A stretch of 64,000 nucleotides of DNA, from NCBI RefSeq assembly GCF_027579695.1, contig NC_083587.1, positions 40,677,732 to 40,741,731 of the forward strand. Reading direction: 5' to 3'. Positions 41,301-46,587 of the stretch are shown here, piece by piece. Under the pieces are notes generated by a model, which saw only the letters and a list, made by a program, of their open reading frames with translations, made no database searches and was not told the DNA's origin. The position numbers and the translations under genes are program-made. The first letter of the stretch is position 1. Each line of letters starts with the position of its first letter. The stretch comes from Neoarius graeffei. Lineage: Eukaryota; Chordata; Actinopteri; Siluriformes; Ariidae.

Positions 41301-42611
41301 ATGGAATGTGGCAAAGTGGAAAACTGTTCTGTGGTCAGACGAATCAAAATTTGAAGTTCTTTATGGAAATCAGGGACGCCGTGTCATTCGGACTAAAGAG
41401 GAGAAGGACGACCCAAGTTGTTATCAGCGCTCAGTTCAGAAGCCTGCATCTCTGATGGTATGGGGTTGCATTCGTGCATGTGGCATGGGCAGCTTACACA
41501 TCTGGAAAGACACCCTTAATGCTGAAAGGTATATCCAGGTTCTAGAGCAACATATGCTTCCATCCAGATGACGTCTCTTTCAGGGAAGACCTTGCATTTT
41601 CCAACATGACAATGCCAAACCACATACTGCATCAATTACAGCATCATGGCTGCGTAGAAGAAGGGTCCGGGTACTGAACTGGCCGGCCTGCAGTCCAGAT
41701 CTTTCACCCATAGAAAACATTTGGCGCATCATAAAATGGAAGATACGACAAAAAAGACCTAAGACAGTTGAGCAACTAGAATCCTACATTAGAGAAGAAT
41801 GGGTTAACATTCCTATCCCTAAACTTGAGCAACTTGTCTCCTCAGTCCCCAGACGTTTACAGACTGTTGTAAAGAGAAAAGGGGATGTCTCACAGTGGTA
41901 AACATGGCCTTGTCCCAACTTTTTTGAGATGTGTTGTTGTCATGAAATTTAAAATCACTTATTTTTTTCTCTTTAAATGACACATTTTCTCAGTTTAAAC
42001 ATTTGATATGTCATCTATGTTATATTCTGAATAAAATATGGAATTTTGAAACTTCCACATCATTGCATTCCGTTTTTATTTACAATTTGTTCTTTGTCCC
42101 AACTTTTTTGGAATCGGGGTTGTATTTAACATTCCTAACTAAAAGATGTGGAATACTATAAACATCACTACGTGATAATGGTCCTTGCATTGTATTCTTG
42201 ATACAAGGCTGTGTATCAACATGTATAAACACAATATGGCTGCAGTAAAAATCAACATGTCTCTCCTGGATTGTTTTGTTTCTTTCCACATAATGCTTGA
42301 CAAGATGTTAGTTGCACAAACAGAATCTACTCGTGTTTTTTGTTCTTGTTGTCTACATTTAGTGGATTTCTAAATGCAATGTGTTAAATTCAACTGATTG
42401 TACACTCACCATCCACTTTATTAGGAATACCTGTACATCTGCACAGTCATGCAGTTATCTAATCAGCCAATCATGTTGCAGCAACACGATGCAAAAAAAC
42501 AGATACAGGTCAAAGCTTGAGTTAATGTTCATATCAAACATCAGAATGAAGAAAAAGTGTGATGTCTGTGACTTTGTGGCATGGTTGTTGGTACCAGAAG
42601 GGCTGGTTTGA
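9510..42611 (+). CDS. cd38: CD38 / ADP-ribosyl cyclase, N terminus outside the window
   Basis: Eight exons (listed separately) join in frame: 9510-9633, 9788-9914, 36977-37115, 37254-37336, 39213-39286, 39605-39697, 40052-40136 and a likely last exon from 42363. The protein is a type II membrane ectoenzyme that makes cyclic ADP-ribose from NAD+ and hydrolyses both NAD+ and cyclic ADP-ribose; the same enzyme makes the calcium messenger NAADP. Residues matching the family's active site are present: Trp in FWSKT, Glu in TLEDT, Asp in KDLIWCG, Trp in LWKRAS and Glu in FGSAEL. Twelve cysteines are encoded in total, the number of the six family disulfides, and the last two depend on the last exon. 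Hydrophobic VIFVILIGY in the first visible exon looks like the end of the signal anchor; the exon with the start codon is missing. The intron after exon 9788-9914 spans about 27 kb and is filled with transposons. Orthology to CD38 rather than BST1 is not decided; fish often have a single gene. Confidence 0.85.
9788..9914 (+). CDS. cd38: cd38 exon: KCEEIW to PPCDK
   Basis: Acceptor CAG at 9785-9787, donor GTAAGA from 9915. Encodes [15 protein letters not shown], then [12 protein letters not shown] and SPPCDK. The pattern of cysteines and the CEEIW / CDK signatures match the second region of CD38. Ends in phase 0. Confidence 0.9.
9915..10590. other. Intron sequence, no feature recognised
   Basis: Left end of the long cd38 intron, up to the Tc1 insertion at 10591. 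No coding or repeat feature identified. Confidence 0.4.
11187..11505 (+). repeat. 5' LTR of the Gmr1-like element
   Basis: Begins TGTGGCAGCGGGGGC and ends CGAACCTTTACA. It contains a TATTTAAGG promoter-like box near 11320 and AATAAA at 11430. Differs from the 3' LTR at four sites. Confidence 0.95.
11507..11524 (+). promoter_or_regulatory. tRNA primer-binding site
   Basis: TGGTGCCGAAACCCGGGA lies one base after the 5' LTR, the position and style of a minus-strand primer-binding site complementary to a tRNA 3' end. Which tRNA is used was not determined. Confidence 0.8.
11551..15921 (+). CDS. Gag-Pol polyprotein with integrase before reverse transcriptase
   Basis: The open frame runs uninterrupted to a stop at 15921 inside the 3' LTR. 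The ATG at 11551 is the likely start; the open frame extends back to 11506. Counting residues from 11506: gag; a zinc knuckle [14 protein letters not shown] at 328-341; aspartic protease with DSG at 382-384; integrase zinc site H586, H593, C620, C623; integrase catalytic triad D655, D714, E750 (DD35E); GPF-type segment after it; reverse transcriptase with YLDD at 1155-1158 and the LPFG block; RNase H with DASDRGLG from 1306 and [11 protein letters not shown]. All catalytic residues looked for are present. The single-frame fusion means all proteins come from one precursor cleaved by the protease. Confidence 0.95.
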   Translation: MESSPFADLIHALATAQQSQHQALVTLRKEQEQRFEALVLAQQEDREAFRRLLASAGSTSAPAAGPSPITLTKMGPQDDPEAFIALFEQVAEASGWPMEQRAARLLPLLMGEAQLAALQLPADHRLAYADLRRAVLQRVGRTPEQQRQRFRALRMEEVGSPFAFGQQLRDACWRWLRAEDRDAEGIIDQVALEQFIARLPAGTAEWVQCHRPASLDQAVGLAEDHLAAVPAAGQRLSSSSLSSSLSLSLSLPPPPVSRPRPIPLPRRRGPAPPQPARRTRGALPFLPSVSVSLPPQVSDPQTTAAEGRPGPVCWRCGEPGHLQQQCVAMEVGAVVRIPDAPEAALDQAGAYRIPVSVQGATYQALVDSGCNQTSIRQSLVQDEALGGAQGVKVLCVHGDVHCYPLVSVHIHFRGDKSIVKAAVNPCLTHSLILGTDWPGFRGLMAHLVKSGSCRLAGGGPGVILAGAAVAEPSTSPPRQSEEPPAPPLSIGESLADFPLEQSRDETLRHAFDQVRVIDGQTLQPNATPTFPYFSILKDRLYRVTQDTQTKDRVTQLLIPKSRRELVFQAAHFNPMAGHLRQDKTLARIMARFYWPGIRGDVRKWCTACRECQLVNPAAIPKVPLRPLPLIETLFERIGMDLVGPLDRSTRGYRFILVLVDYATRYPEAVPLRNISARSIAEALFHVISRVGIPKEILTDQGTSFMSRTLAELYGLLGIKPIRTSVYHPQTDGLVERFNRTLKNIIKKFVSEDARNWDKWLEPLLFAVREVPQASMGFSPFELLYGRKPRGILDVLRENWEEGPSQSKNEIQYVMDLRAKLHTLTHLTQENLRQAQERQTRLYNKGTRLREFTPGDKVLVLLPTSSSKLIAKWQGPFEVTRRVGDIDYEVRRTDREGALQIYHLNLLKLWNEEVPVALVSVVPEKAELGPEVQKGSLASRTSPVPCGDHLSPTQLTEVAQLQAEFSDVFSPLPGRTNLIEHHIETPPGVVVRSRPYRLPEHKKKVVREELQAMLEMGIVEESHSDWSSPVVLVPKADGSVRFCVDYRKVNAVSKFDAYPMPRIDELLDRLGTARFYSTLDLTKGYWQIPLTPLSWEKTAFSTPFGLHQFVTLPFGLFGAPAMFQRLMDRVLRPHATYAAAYLDDIIIYSNDWQRHLQHLRAVLRSLRRAGLTANPKKCAIGRVEVRYLGFHLGNGQVRPQINKTAAIAACPRPKTKKGVRQFLGLAGYYRRFIPNYSDITSPLTDLTKKGAPDPVQWTEQCQRAFSEVKAALCGGPLLHSPDFSLPFLLQTDASDRGLGAVLSQQVGGEDRPVLYISRKLLVREGRYSTIEKECLAIKWVVLALRYYLLGRSFTLCSDHAPLQWLHRMKDANARITRWYLALQPFNFKVVHRPGVQMVVADFLSRQGGGESAAGRTGARPESGGGGMWQRGRGQAPVCDRRAELGKVSGRIASPECD
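15827..16145 (+). repeat. 3' LTR of the Gmr1-like element
   Basis: Same length as the 5' LTR. It is preceded by the purine-rich GGCGGTGGGGGTA, a likely polypurine tract for plus-strand priming. The pol frame ends inside it. Confidence 0.95.
16473..17067. mobile_element. Second TAGCCTGG element with 9-bp duplication and helicase exon
   Basis: Ends TAGCCTGG and CCAGGCTA are perfect inverse repeats. The flanks carry a 9-bp repeat ATCCCATCT (16464-16472, 17068-17076), so the insertion into the Tc1 transposase is exact. A minus-strand exon inside encodes a helicase motif I region. Same family type as 1310-1853. Confidence 0.85.
16716..16855 (-). pseudogene. RecQ-like helicase exon with Walker A motif
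   Basis: Read on the minus strand it gives [17 protein letters not shown], then [19 protein letters not shown] and PTGFGKSL, a P-loop (Walker A) in a DEAD/RecQ-like context. A GTAAGAG donor-like site lies inside the GFGKS codons at about 16717, so the exon probably stops there and the rest of the gene has been deleted. No start codon in frame was confirmed. ATP binding without the other motifs gives no helicase. Confidence 0.65.
17980..18235. mobile_element. Palindromic hAT-type MITE
   Basis: The 256-bp unit is almost a full palindrome, with ends CAGGGGTGTCCAAACTGATC and its inverse. It is flanked by an exact 8-bp repeat TTTTATAC (17972-17979, 18236-18243), typical of hAT elements. It has no coding capacity and can fold into a long hairpin. 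Confidence 0.9.
19081..19812. mobile_element. TA-flanked palindromic MITE with internal (CTTT)n
   Basis: Ends CACTGTAAAA and TTTTACAGTG are flanked by TA. Left sequence GGCAACTTACTGCACAGG reappears inverted at the right end (CCTGTGCAGTAAGTTGCC), and the internal AAGGCCACTAATCTTTCATC is also matched in inverse. It sits in the Tc1 transposase. A related copy is at about 55243. Confidence 0.8.
19752..19805. repeat. (CTTT)n microsatellite
   Basis: About 13 CTTT units near the right end of the MITE; an expansion inside its terminal region. Confidence 0.95.
20669..20761 (+). pseudogene. Short THAP-like zinc-finger start
   Basis: An ATG frame reads [20 protein letters not shown] and stops after 30 codons. 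The start with C-x4-C and GCSN is that of a THAP DNA-binding domain, but the second Cys/His pair is missing. It lies in a TE-rich intron and is probably a remnant of a THAP-encoding element. No boundaries of such an element were seen. Confidence 0.45.
21013..21386 (-). mobile_element. V-SINE-like tRNA-derived SINE
   Basis: Read on the minus strand: tRNA-like head with GTGTAGTGGTTAGC and B-box-like GGGTTTGAGCCC, then the body with GACTTGTCCAGGGTGTACC and AGCTGGGATAGGCTCCAGC, a conserved core shared by V-SINEs, ending in a GGATGGATGG-type tail. No protein. Confidence 0.8.
23133..23450 (-). repeat. 5' LTR of the decayed Gmr1-like copy
   Basis: Starts TGTGGCAGCGAGGGTGTGG on the minus strand, like the TGTGGCAGCGGGGGC start of the intact element's LTR. 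The middle is filled by a CA run at 23284-23337. Confidence 0.7.
23284..23337. repeat. (CA)n microsatellite
   Basis: About 26 CA units inside the old LTR. Confidence 0.95.
23728..24442. mobile_element. Non-autonomous TIR DNA element
   Basis: Left GTTTACATTAGACCGTATC and right GATACGGTCTAATGTAAAC are inverse repeats about 670 bases apart. There is no long frame that looks like protein. Target duplications were not clear. Confidence 0.65.
24964..25149 (+). pseudogene. N-terminal fragment of a conserved element-borne ORF
   Basis: Starts [20 protein letters not shown] and continues [16 protein letters not shown] before a stop at 25147. The RQRY...KL.L.G...Y pattern is also in the larger fragment at 34613-34960. 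From memory, similar starts belong to large fish proteins with a YqaJ-like nuclease domain, but no such domain is left here. Confidence 0.5.
25205..25630. repeat. Long near-perfect palindrome
   Basis: Arms of about 210 bases, for example GGCGGATGCCGCCTGAATCG on the left against CGATTCAGGCGGCATCCGCC on the right, meet at a spacer near 25424 (between CACATTTGCGCAG and CACAAATGTGCGCAG). It replaces the interior of the parent element. Confidence 0.85.
25878..26091 (-). pseudogene. Complete THAP-domain exon with splice donor
   Basis: The minus-strand ATG at 26091 opens [20 protein letters not shown], and the exon continues to VCSDHFISG, giving the C-x4-C ... C-x2-H zinc-binding pattern of THAP domains, with [11 protein letters not shown] in the middle. 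A GTAAGT donor follows at 25877. THAP domains bind DNA and occur in P-, Kolobok- and other transposases. Downstream exons are missing, so only the DNA-binding part remains. Confidence 0.7.
26762..27762 (-). pseudogene. Non-LTR LINE relic with endonuclease fused to RT
   Basis: The minus-strand frame 27762-27364 starts in an endonuclease-like stretch ([22 protein letters not shown]), then jumps directly to [17 protein letters not shown] and [14 protein letters not shown] of the reverse transcriptase palm. About two thirds of the protein between them are deleted. The C-terminal region continues with stops down to about 26762 ([31 protein letters not shown]). Clade not resolved. Confidence 0.7.
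27763..28156 (-). repeat. 3' part of a split L2-type LINE
   Basis: Contains CATTTAGCAGATGCTCTTATCC and, near 28000-28150, reversed reading of the last RT residues ([17 protein letters not shown]). It appears to be the other half of the fragment at 33717-34135, pushed apart by the L2 element between them. Confidence 0.5.
29060..31926 (-). pseudogene. L2 ORF2: endonuclease and reverse transcriptase, frame-broken
   Basis: 31926-30856 is the APE-type endonuclease: [35 protein letters not shown] and a SDHYLISF end. The frame breaks near 30860, and 30752-29367 is the reverse transcriptase with [42 protein letters not shown] and an intact [13 protein letters not shown] replaces a Trp codon at 29367, and another shift near 29285 precedes the last part, 29308-29060 ([20 protein letters not shown]). 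The RT box is intact but the frames are not. Confidence 0.9.
31998..32363 (+). mobile_element. V-SINE-like SINE in the L2 element
   Basis: Flanked by a 10-bp repeat GGTTACTGGA (31988-31997, 32364-32373). It has the tRNA-like head with B box GGGTTCGAGCCCC, the conserved AGCTGGGATAGGCTCCAGC core, and an ATAATGAGATGA tail. Best-preserved copy of this family in the window. Confidence 0.9.
32521..33436 (-). pseudogene. L2 ORF1: zinc finger, coiled coil and SGNH hydrolase
   Basis: 33436-33113 reads a CAECRMFSH...FICDKC zinc-finger-like start, then a heptad-rich helix ([20 protein letters not shown]). A frameshift near 33130 separates it from 33075-32521, which is an esterase of the SGNH/GDSL family with VIGDSIIRH (Ser block), [10 protein letters not shown] (Gly/Asn block) and [10 protein letters not shown] (Asp/His block). 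Esterase-type ORF1 proteins are known in CR1/L2-like elements; their role in retrotransposition is not settled. All catalytic blocks are visible. Confidence 0.85.
33717..34135 (-). pseudogene. C-terminal RT fragment of a second L2-type LINE
   Basis: The frame 34102-33719 reads [34 protein letters not shown] and [19 protein letters not shown], a typical L2-clade RT tail. It stops where the full-length L2 element begins and probably continues at 27763-28156. Confidence 0.75.
34136..34482. other. Unassigned stretch between L2 fragment and next element
   Basis: Some minus-strand coding-like sequence (34455-34273) but no recognisable domain. Probably another decayed LINE piece. Confidence 0.3.
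34613..34960 (+). pseudogene. First-exon fragment of a conserved element-borne ORF (SGWV type)
   Basis: From ATG 34613 the frame reads [37 protein letters not shown] and later [23 protein letters not shown], then a GTTTGT donor-like site at 34961. LDAY..F.SGWV is, from memory, a stretch of large fish proteins with SWIM/YqaJ-like domains found in repeats; those domains are absent here. The frame is open upstream to 34538 without another ATG. It is the longer relative of the exon at 24964. Confidence 0.5.
35148..35690. repeat. Long palindrome with GC-rich centre
   Basis: Arms match over more than 200 bases: AATGTCAACAACATAGTAGC on the left is matched by GCTACTATGTTGTTGACATT on the right. The centre, 35320-35520, contains several GCAAGCCGGAGCGCGCT copies in both directions. 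Confidence 0.9.
36017..36810 (-). pseudogene. Non-LTR LINE 3' part (RT C terminus and tail)
   Basis: The minus frame 36750-36190 reads [33 protein letters not shown] and [20 protein letters not shown], the RT thumb and C-terminal region of a fish LINE. It ends in a tail with CAATAAAGGTTGTCT near 36020. Clade not resolved. Confidence 0.75.
36977..37115 (+). CDS. cd38: cd38 exon: FWSKT, TLEDT, DLIWCG
   Basis: Acceptor AACAG ends at 36976, donor GTACAG from 37116. Encodes [36 protein letters not shown]. It carries the catalytic-site Trp, Glu and Asp counterparts. Starts in phase 0 and ends in phase 1. Confidence 0.95.
37254..37336 (+). CDS. cd38: cd38 exon: FQSCPEW to LWKRAS
   Basis: Acceptor CCAAAG ends at 37253, donor GTAAAT from 37337. 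Encodes [20 protein letters not shown] and WKRASQN, with the second active-site Trp and two cysteines. Phases match both neighbours. Confidence 0.95.
37337..38111. other. cd38 intron, no feature recognised
   Basis: Non-coding intron sequence without recognised repeats. Confidence 0.4.
38112..38937. mobile_element. Possible hAT-like MITE in a cd38 intron
   Basis: Left TAGGCCTGCTACACACTA and right TAGTGTGGGGCCAGCCTA are imperfect inverse repeats about 800 bases apart. No transposase and no clear target duplication. Confidence 0.45.
39213..39286 (+). CDS. cd38: cd38 exon: [16 protein letters not shown]
   Basis: Strong acceptor TTTTTTTGCAG ends at 39212, donor GTCAGA from 39287. Encodes [20 protein letters not shown] and FNRN, including an N-glycosylation sequon NIT. 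Ends in phase 2. Confidence 0.95.
39605..39697 (+). CDS. cd38: cd38 exon: MFGSAEL (catalytic Glu)
   Basis: Acceptor TTCTCTAG ends at 39604, donor GTAAGA from 39698. Encodes [20 protein letters not shown] and [11 protein letters not shown]. The Glu of GSAEL matches the nucleophile of the family. Confidence 0.95.
39698..40051. other. cd38 intron
   Basis: Short non-coding intron between coding exons; nothing else recognised. Confidence 0.6.
40052..40136 (+). CDS. cd38: cd38 exon: ESCSKG to WSCTDSE
   Basis: Acceptor TTTCTAG ends at 40051. Encodes [20 protein letters not shown] and RWSCTDSE. The donor is GTGTAT at 40137 (phase 0), with GTATTT two bases later as an alternative. Confidence 0.9.
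40137..40517. other. cd38 intron up to the Tc1/mariner insertion
   Basis: Non-coding. Includes CCATTCAAAAGTTTGGACAC near 40212, a repeat-like string, but no full element. Confidence 0.4.
40518..42122 (+). mobile_element. Tc1/mariner element (CAACCCCGATTCC ends), copy 1
   Basis: Ends CAACCCCGATTCCAAAAAAG and its inverse, TA on both sides, about 1.6 kb. It lies in the last cd38 intron. A sister copy in opposite orientation is at 44262-45862. Confidence 0.95.
40879..41901 (+). pseudogene. Tc1/mariner DD34E transposase, copy 1, two stops
   Basis: Starts [12 protein letters not shown], then a TGA, then the helix-turn-helix region [20 protein letters not shown]. Catalytic region: [11 protein letters not shown] (first Asp), [10 protein letters not shown] (second Asp) and [11 protein letters not shown] (Glu, 34 residues later by count). 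A second TGA at about 41569 follows MLPSR. It ends at TAA 41899. Apart from the stops the frame is intact. Confidence 0.9.
42363..42611 (+). CDS. cd38: Likely last cd38 exon, running into a Tc1-like terminal repeat
   Basis: A good acceptor (TTGTTCTTGTTGTCTACATTTAG, the last bases at 42362) precedes [13 protein letters not shown] in phase 0, the phase left by exon 40052-40136. The two cysteines are spaced like the last disulfide pair of the family and bring the total to 12. Directly after the last Cys codon the sequence becomes the end of a Tc1-like element (CACTCACCATCCACTTTATT from 42403), and the frame stays open through it to TGA at 42609, adding about 70 element-derived residues. The exon is inferred, not proven; the true last exon could be elsewhere. 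Confidence 0.6.
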   Translation, partial: WISKCNVLNSTDCTLTIHFIRNTCTSAQSCSYLISQSCCSNTMQKNRYRSKLELMFISNIRMKKKCDVCDFVAWLLVPEGLV

Positions 42612-42965
42612 GCATTTCATAAACTGCTGATCAACTGGGAATTTCACAAACAGTTTCTAAAGCTCTGCAGGCTGAAAAACATTGTTGATGAGAGAGCTCA
42701 GAAGAGGATGACCAGACTGTTTTGAGCAGACAAGAAATCTATAGTCACTCAAATAAGCACTGTTTGCAACTGTGGTGAGCAGAAAAGCATTTCAGAATGG
42801 ATAAAACATCAAACCTTGAGGTGAATGGGCTACAGGAGCAGAAAACCACATTGATTTTCCACTCCTGGCAGGCAAGAACAAGAATCTGAGGTCATGATGG
42901 GCACAGACTTACCAAAACTGGACAGTTGAAGACTGGAAAAAGACCAAGTGATTTATTTTTTCCAA
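42403..42965 (+). mobile_element. Truncated Tc1-like element overlapping the cd38 last exon
   Basis: Begins CACTCACCATCCACTTTATT after a TA, close to the CACTCACCGGCCACTTTATT end of the intact element at 48975. Its transposase part is badly decayed (CATGGTTGTTGGTACCAGAA, then ACTGGACAGTTGAAGACTGG). No right-hand end. Confidence 0.75.
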
Positions 42966-43439
42966 TCTTCAACTGTAGTTTATCTGAACAATTTCAAGTT
43001 CAGTTCCTTGAACTGATTTTCTTCAACAGCACTGAACAAAAATGTCAAGATTTTAAGAAAAACAAGCATCTGAATTGCGGATTGCTTGATTTTTTCATTT
43101 GATATGCAGCATAGTACATGACAGGGAAAAGTTAATCTCTGACTTCTGTTGGAGAATAAGAGAAACCTAGAATGGCTGAATTAAAAGAACCTCTCATATC
43201 CGCACCAGAGTCCACCACATACTCCTATTCCAATAAGCACTCACAGCATAAAAACATGGCCATCACAAATTCCAGCTCCCAGCAATCATCTCAAACGATC
43301 CCGCATACTAACCACTCACATCTGCATCTCATCTCACACCACTCTAGAGACTTTAAATGGTTTAAGTGGTTTCTGTACCAAGCATTTCACTGACCATGCC
43401 ATCTTAAGTATAATTGATAAGATTCAAATTGCTATTGAT
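42966..43439. other. Non-coding stretch after cd38
   Basis: A 73-codon frame at 43172-43393 (MAELKEPLISAPEST) has no recognised family. Nothing else identified; a cd38 polyadenylation site was not located. Confidence 0.3.
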
Positions 43440-43960
43440 AAAGGTGATTTTTCTGGATCCCAGTAAGGCATTTGACACAGTAAACCATGAAATTGATTAA
43501 AAAGCTTGATTATTATGGTATAAGAAGAGTTGCTAAGGGCTGGTTTGCATCTTATCTTAGTGATCGACAGCAAGCTGTTATTAATAATTTAACTTCTGAT
43601 CCTATGTTTATTTCTTGTGGTATTCCATGAGGAACTGTCCTTGGACCAATTTTGTTCTTATTGTATATACAGTAAATGATTTTCATTTTTGTTGTTCTCT
43701 CTTTGATTTTCATCTTTTTGCTGATGATGCTAGTTTATTCTGTTGTAATAAAGATATTAACACAATGCAACAAAATATTAATTTATAATTATCTAATGTT
43801 CATACTTGGCTCAGCTCTATCAATCTTTCACTCAATATAGGAAAAATCAAATTGTTATTTTCCACTCCCACAGAAGAAAGTTCCACCCAACATCGTATTA
43901 AAGTTGAACAGTAGAAATTTAAAACAAGAAAATTGTTCAAAATATCTTGGTATTTTCATT
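43440..43960 (+). pseudogene. Decayed LINE reverse transcriptase fragment
   Basis: In shifting frames: FLDPSKAFDTVNH, then GWFASYLSDRQQAV, GTVLGPILF and HLFADDASLFCC. These are RT palm motifs of a LINE, with stops and a frame change near 43670. Confidence 0.7.
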
Positions 43961-43964
43961 ACAT

Positions 43965-44155
43965 TAATAGCATTTAGCAGACATTCTTATCCAAAGCAAT
44001 GTACAACATACCACCAAAGCAGCCTGAGGAGCAGTTGAGGGTTGGATGCCTTTCTCAAGAGTACTTCAGCCAGTTTTGCTGGTCCAGGGAATTGAGCTGG
44101 TGACCTCTGGATCCCAAGGCTGCTTCTCTAACCATTAGATCATTGCTTCCCCATT
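43965..44155 (-). mobile_element. tRNA-derived SINE fragment
   Basis: On the minus strand: GATCTAATGGTTAGAGAAGC as an A-box-like head, a weak B box CAATTCCC, and a CATTTAGCAGACATTC tail at the other side, shared with other LINE/SINE ends (27750). Confidence 0.55.
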
Positions 44156-44261
44156 GAGTCAAACTTCTAATGGAAACTTCATGGTGAGCATATTGCTAAA
44201 AAAAACTTAGAAGAAGCATTGGTATTTTATCCAAGATTCCCCATTATGTTCGCAATTAATA

Positions 44262-45862
44262 CAACCCCGATTCCAAAAAAGTTGGGACAAAGTACAAATT
44301 GTAAATAAAAACGGAATGCAATGATGTGGAAGTTTCAAAATTACATATTTTATTCAGAATAGAACATAGATGACATATCAAAATGTTTAAACTGAGAAAA
44401 TGTATCATTTAAAGAGAAAAATTAGGTGATTTTAAATTTCATGACGACAACATCTCAAAAAAGTTGGGACAAGGCCATGTTTACCACTGTGAGACATCCC
44501 CTTTTCTCTTTACAACAGTCTGTAAACGTCTGGGGACTGAGGAGACGAGTTGCTCAAGTTTAGGGATGGGAATGTTAACCCATTCTTGTCTGATGTAGGA
44601 TTCTAGTTGCTCAACTGTCTTAGGTCTTTTTTGTCGTATCTTCCGTTTTATGATGCGCCAAATGTTTTCTATGGGTGAAAGATCTGGACTGCAGGCTGGC
44701 CAGTTCAGTACCCGGACCCTTCTTCTACGCAGCCATGATGCTGTAATTGATGCAGTATGTGGTTTGGCATTGTCATGTTGGAAAATGCAAGGTCTTCTCT
44801 GAAAGAGACATCATCTGGATGGGAGCATATGTTGCTCTAGAACCTGGATATACCTTTCAGCATTGAGGGTGTCTTTCCAGATGTGTAAGCTGCCCATGCC
44901 ACACGCACAAATGCAACCCCATACCATCAGAGATGCAGGCTTCTGAACTGAGCACTGATAACAACTTGGGTCGTCCTTCTCCTCTTTAGTCCGAATGACA
45001 CGGCGTCCCTGATTTCCATAAAGAACTTCAAATTTTGATTCGTCTGACCACAGAACAGTTTTCCACTTTGCCACACTCCATTTTAAATGAGCCTTGGCCC
45101 AGAGAAGACGTCTGCGCTTCTGGATCATGTTTAGATACAGCTTCTTCTTTGAACTATAGAGTTTTAGCTGGCAACAGCCGATGGCATGGTGAATTGTGTT
45201 CACAGATAATGTTCTCTGGAAATATTCCTGAGCCCATTTTGTGATTTCCAATACAGAAGCATGCCTGTATGTGATGCAGTGCCGTCTAAGGGCCCAAAGA
45301 TCACGGGCACCCAGTATGGTTTTCCGGCCTTGACCCTTACGCACAGAGATTCTTCCAGATTCTCTGAATCTTTTGATGATATTATGCACTGTAGATGATA
45401 TGTTCAAACTCTTTGCAATTTTACACTGTCAAACTCCTTTCTGATATTGCTCCACTATTTGTCAGCGCAGAATTAGGAGGATTGGTGATCCTCTTCCCAT
45501 CTTTACTTCTGAGAGCCGCTGCCACTCCAAGATGCTCTTTTTATACCCAGTCATGTTAATGACCTATTGCCAATTGACCTAATGAGTTGCAATTTGGTCC
45601 TCCAGCTGTTCCTTTTTTGTACCTTTAACTTTTCCAGCCTCTTATTGCCCCTGTCCCAACTTTTTTGAGATGTGTTGCTGTCATGAAATTTCAAATGAGC
45701 CAATATTTGGCATGAAATGTCAAAATGTCTCACTTTCGACATTTGATATGTTGTCTATGTTTTATTGTGAATACAATATCAGTTTTTGAGATTCGTAAAT
45801 TATTGCATTCCGTTTTTATTTACAATTTGTCCTTTGTCCCAACTTTTTTGGAATCGGGGTTG
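44262..45862 (-). mobile_element. Tc1/mariner element (CAACCCCGATTCC ends), copy 2
   Basis: Same ends as the copy at 40518, TA on both sides, opposite orientation. The two copies form an inverted pair about 2.1 kb apart around the last cd38 exon. Confidence 0.95.
44481..45500 (-). pseudogene. Tc1/mariner transposase, copy 2, stop-interrupted
   Basis: Minus strand from ATG about 45500 to TAA 44481. Contains [11 protein letters not shown] and [20 protein letters not shown]; the downstream part keeps the second Asp and the Glu region. It has the same TGA after MLPSR as copy 1 and further damage near 45425. Confidence 0.9.
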
Positions 45863-45884
45863 TAATTACATCACCTGTCACTTA

Positions 45885-46215
45885 TCTGCCTGCAATCACG
45901 AAGCCTATATCTACTCAGCTCTCACACTCAGTCAGTGTGAAGTATCGTTCTGTGTCCCTGTACCTGACTTTACCAAGCCATTTGATTTCTGCCTGACTTC
46001 CTGTTAAGATCCCTGTTTACATTTAGTTCTGACTTCGTCTTCTCATCTTTCCTGCATTATCCTATTCGCCGATTGACTGGTCTCTGCCTGGCCCTGACTA
46101 CGATTCTAGTTTCCCGATTTGTCTCAGTTTGCAGTTTGTGACGTAACTGCTCTCCCTTCCGATTGCATCCGTAAGTGCCTGCACCCTGACACCAACCTAG
46201 TCGGTGGTGGTAATG
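45885..46215 (+). repeat. Gypsy LTR/leader fragment
   Basis: TATCGTTCTGTGTCCCTGTA and CCAAGCCATTTGATTTCTGC match in type the minus strand of the leader at 870-1050. It ends near TGCCTGCACCCTGACACC. Confidence 0.5.
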
Positions 46216-46587
46216 CACCTTTAAGTTGGTTTGACAACCACCAAAAAAACCCAAAGAAGAATAAGAAAACCCCAAACAATACAAAAAAACCCAACAAAAT
46301 ATGGAATAAAAGTATTTAATGGTAAAAATGTATCTTTTTTTATTTTTCAAGAATTATTATTATATAATTTTTCACAAATTGCTATTGTCATTTTGCCAGT
46401 TTATTTACATTCTAAGGGGAAATTATTTTGTCGGCTGTTTTGTAGAAAATTTGTATTTATTGAATTTGCAAAAAATAAAAATGCTCTGTTTCTCAAAATC
46501 CAGTGAATGTGGATAGAATAAAACAGTTATTCCACTCAATCTCATCGTACATGGCTTATAGCTGATGAGGCACTCCACACCTTTTCA
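46216..46587. other. AT-rich non-coding stretch
   Basis: No feature recognised. Confidence 0.3.

Noticed and set aside
43172..43393. Small gene MAELKEPLISAPEST...
   Set aside because: No family, no splice signals, surrounded by TE debris; kept only as a note.
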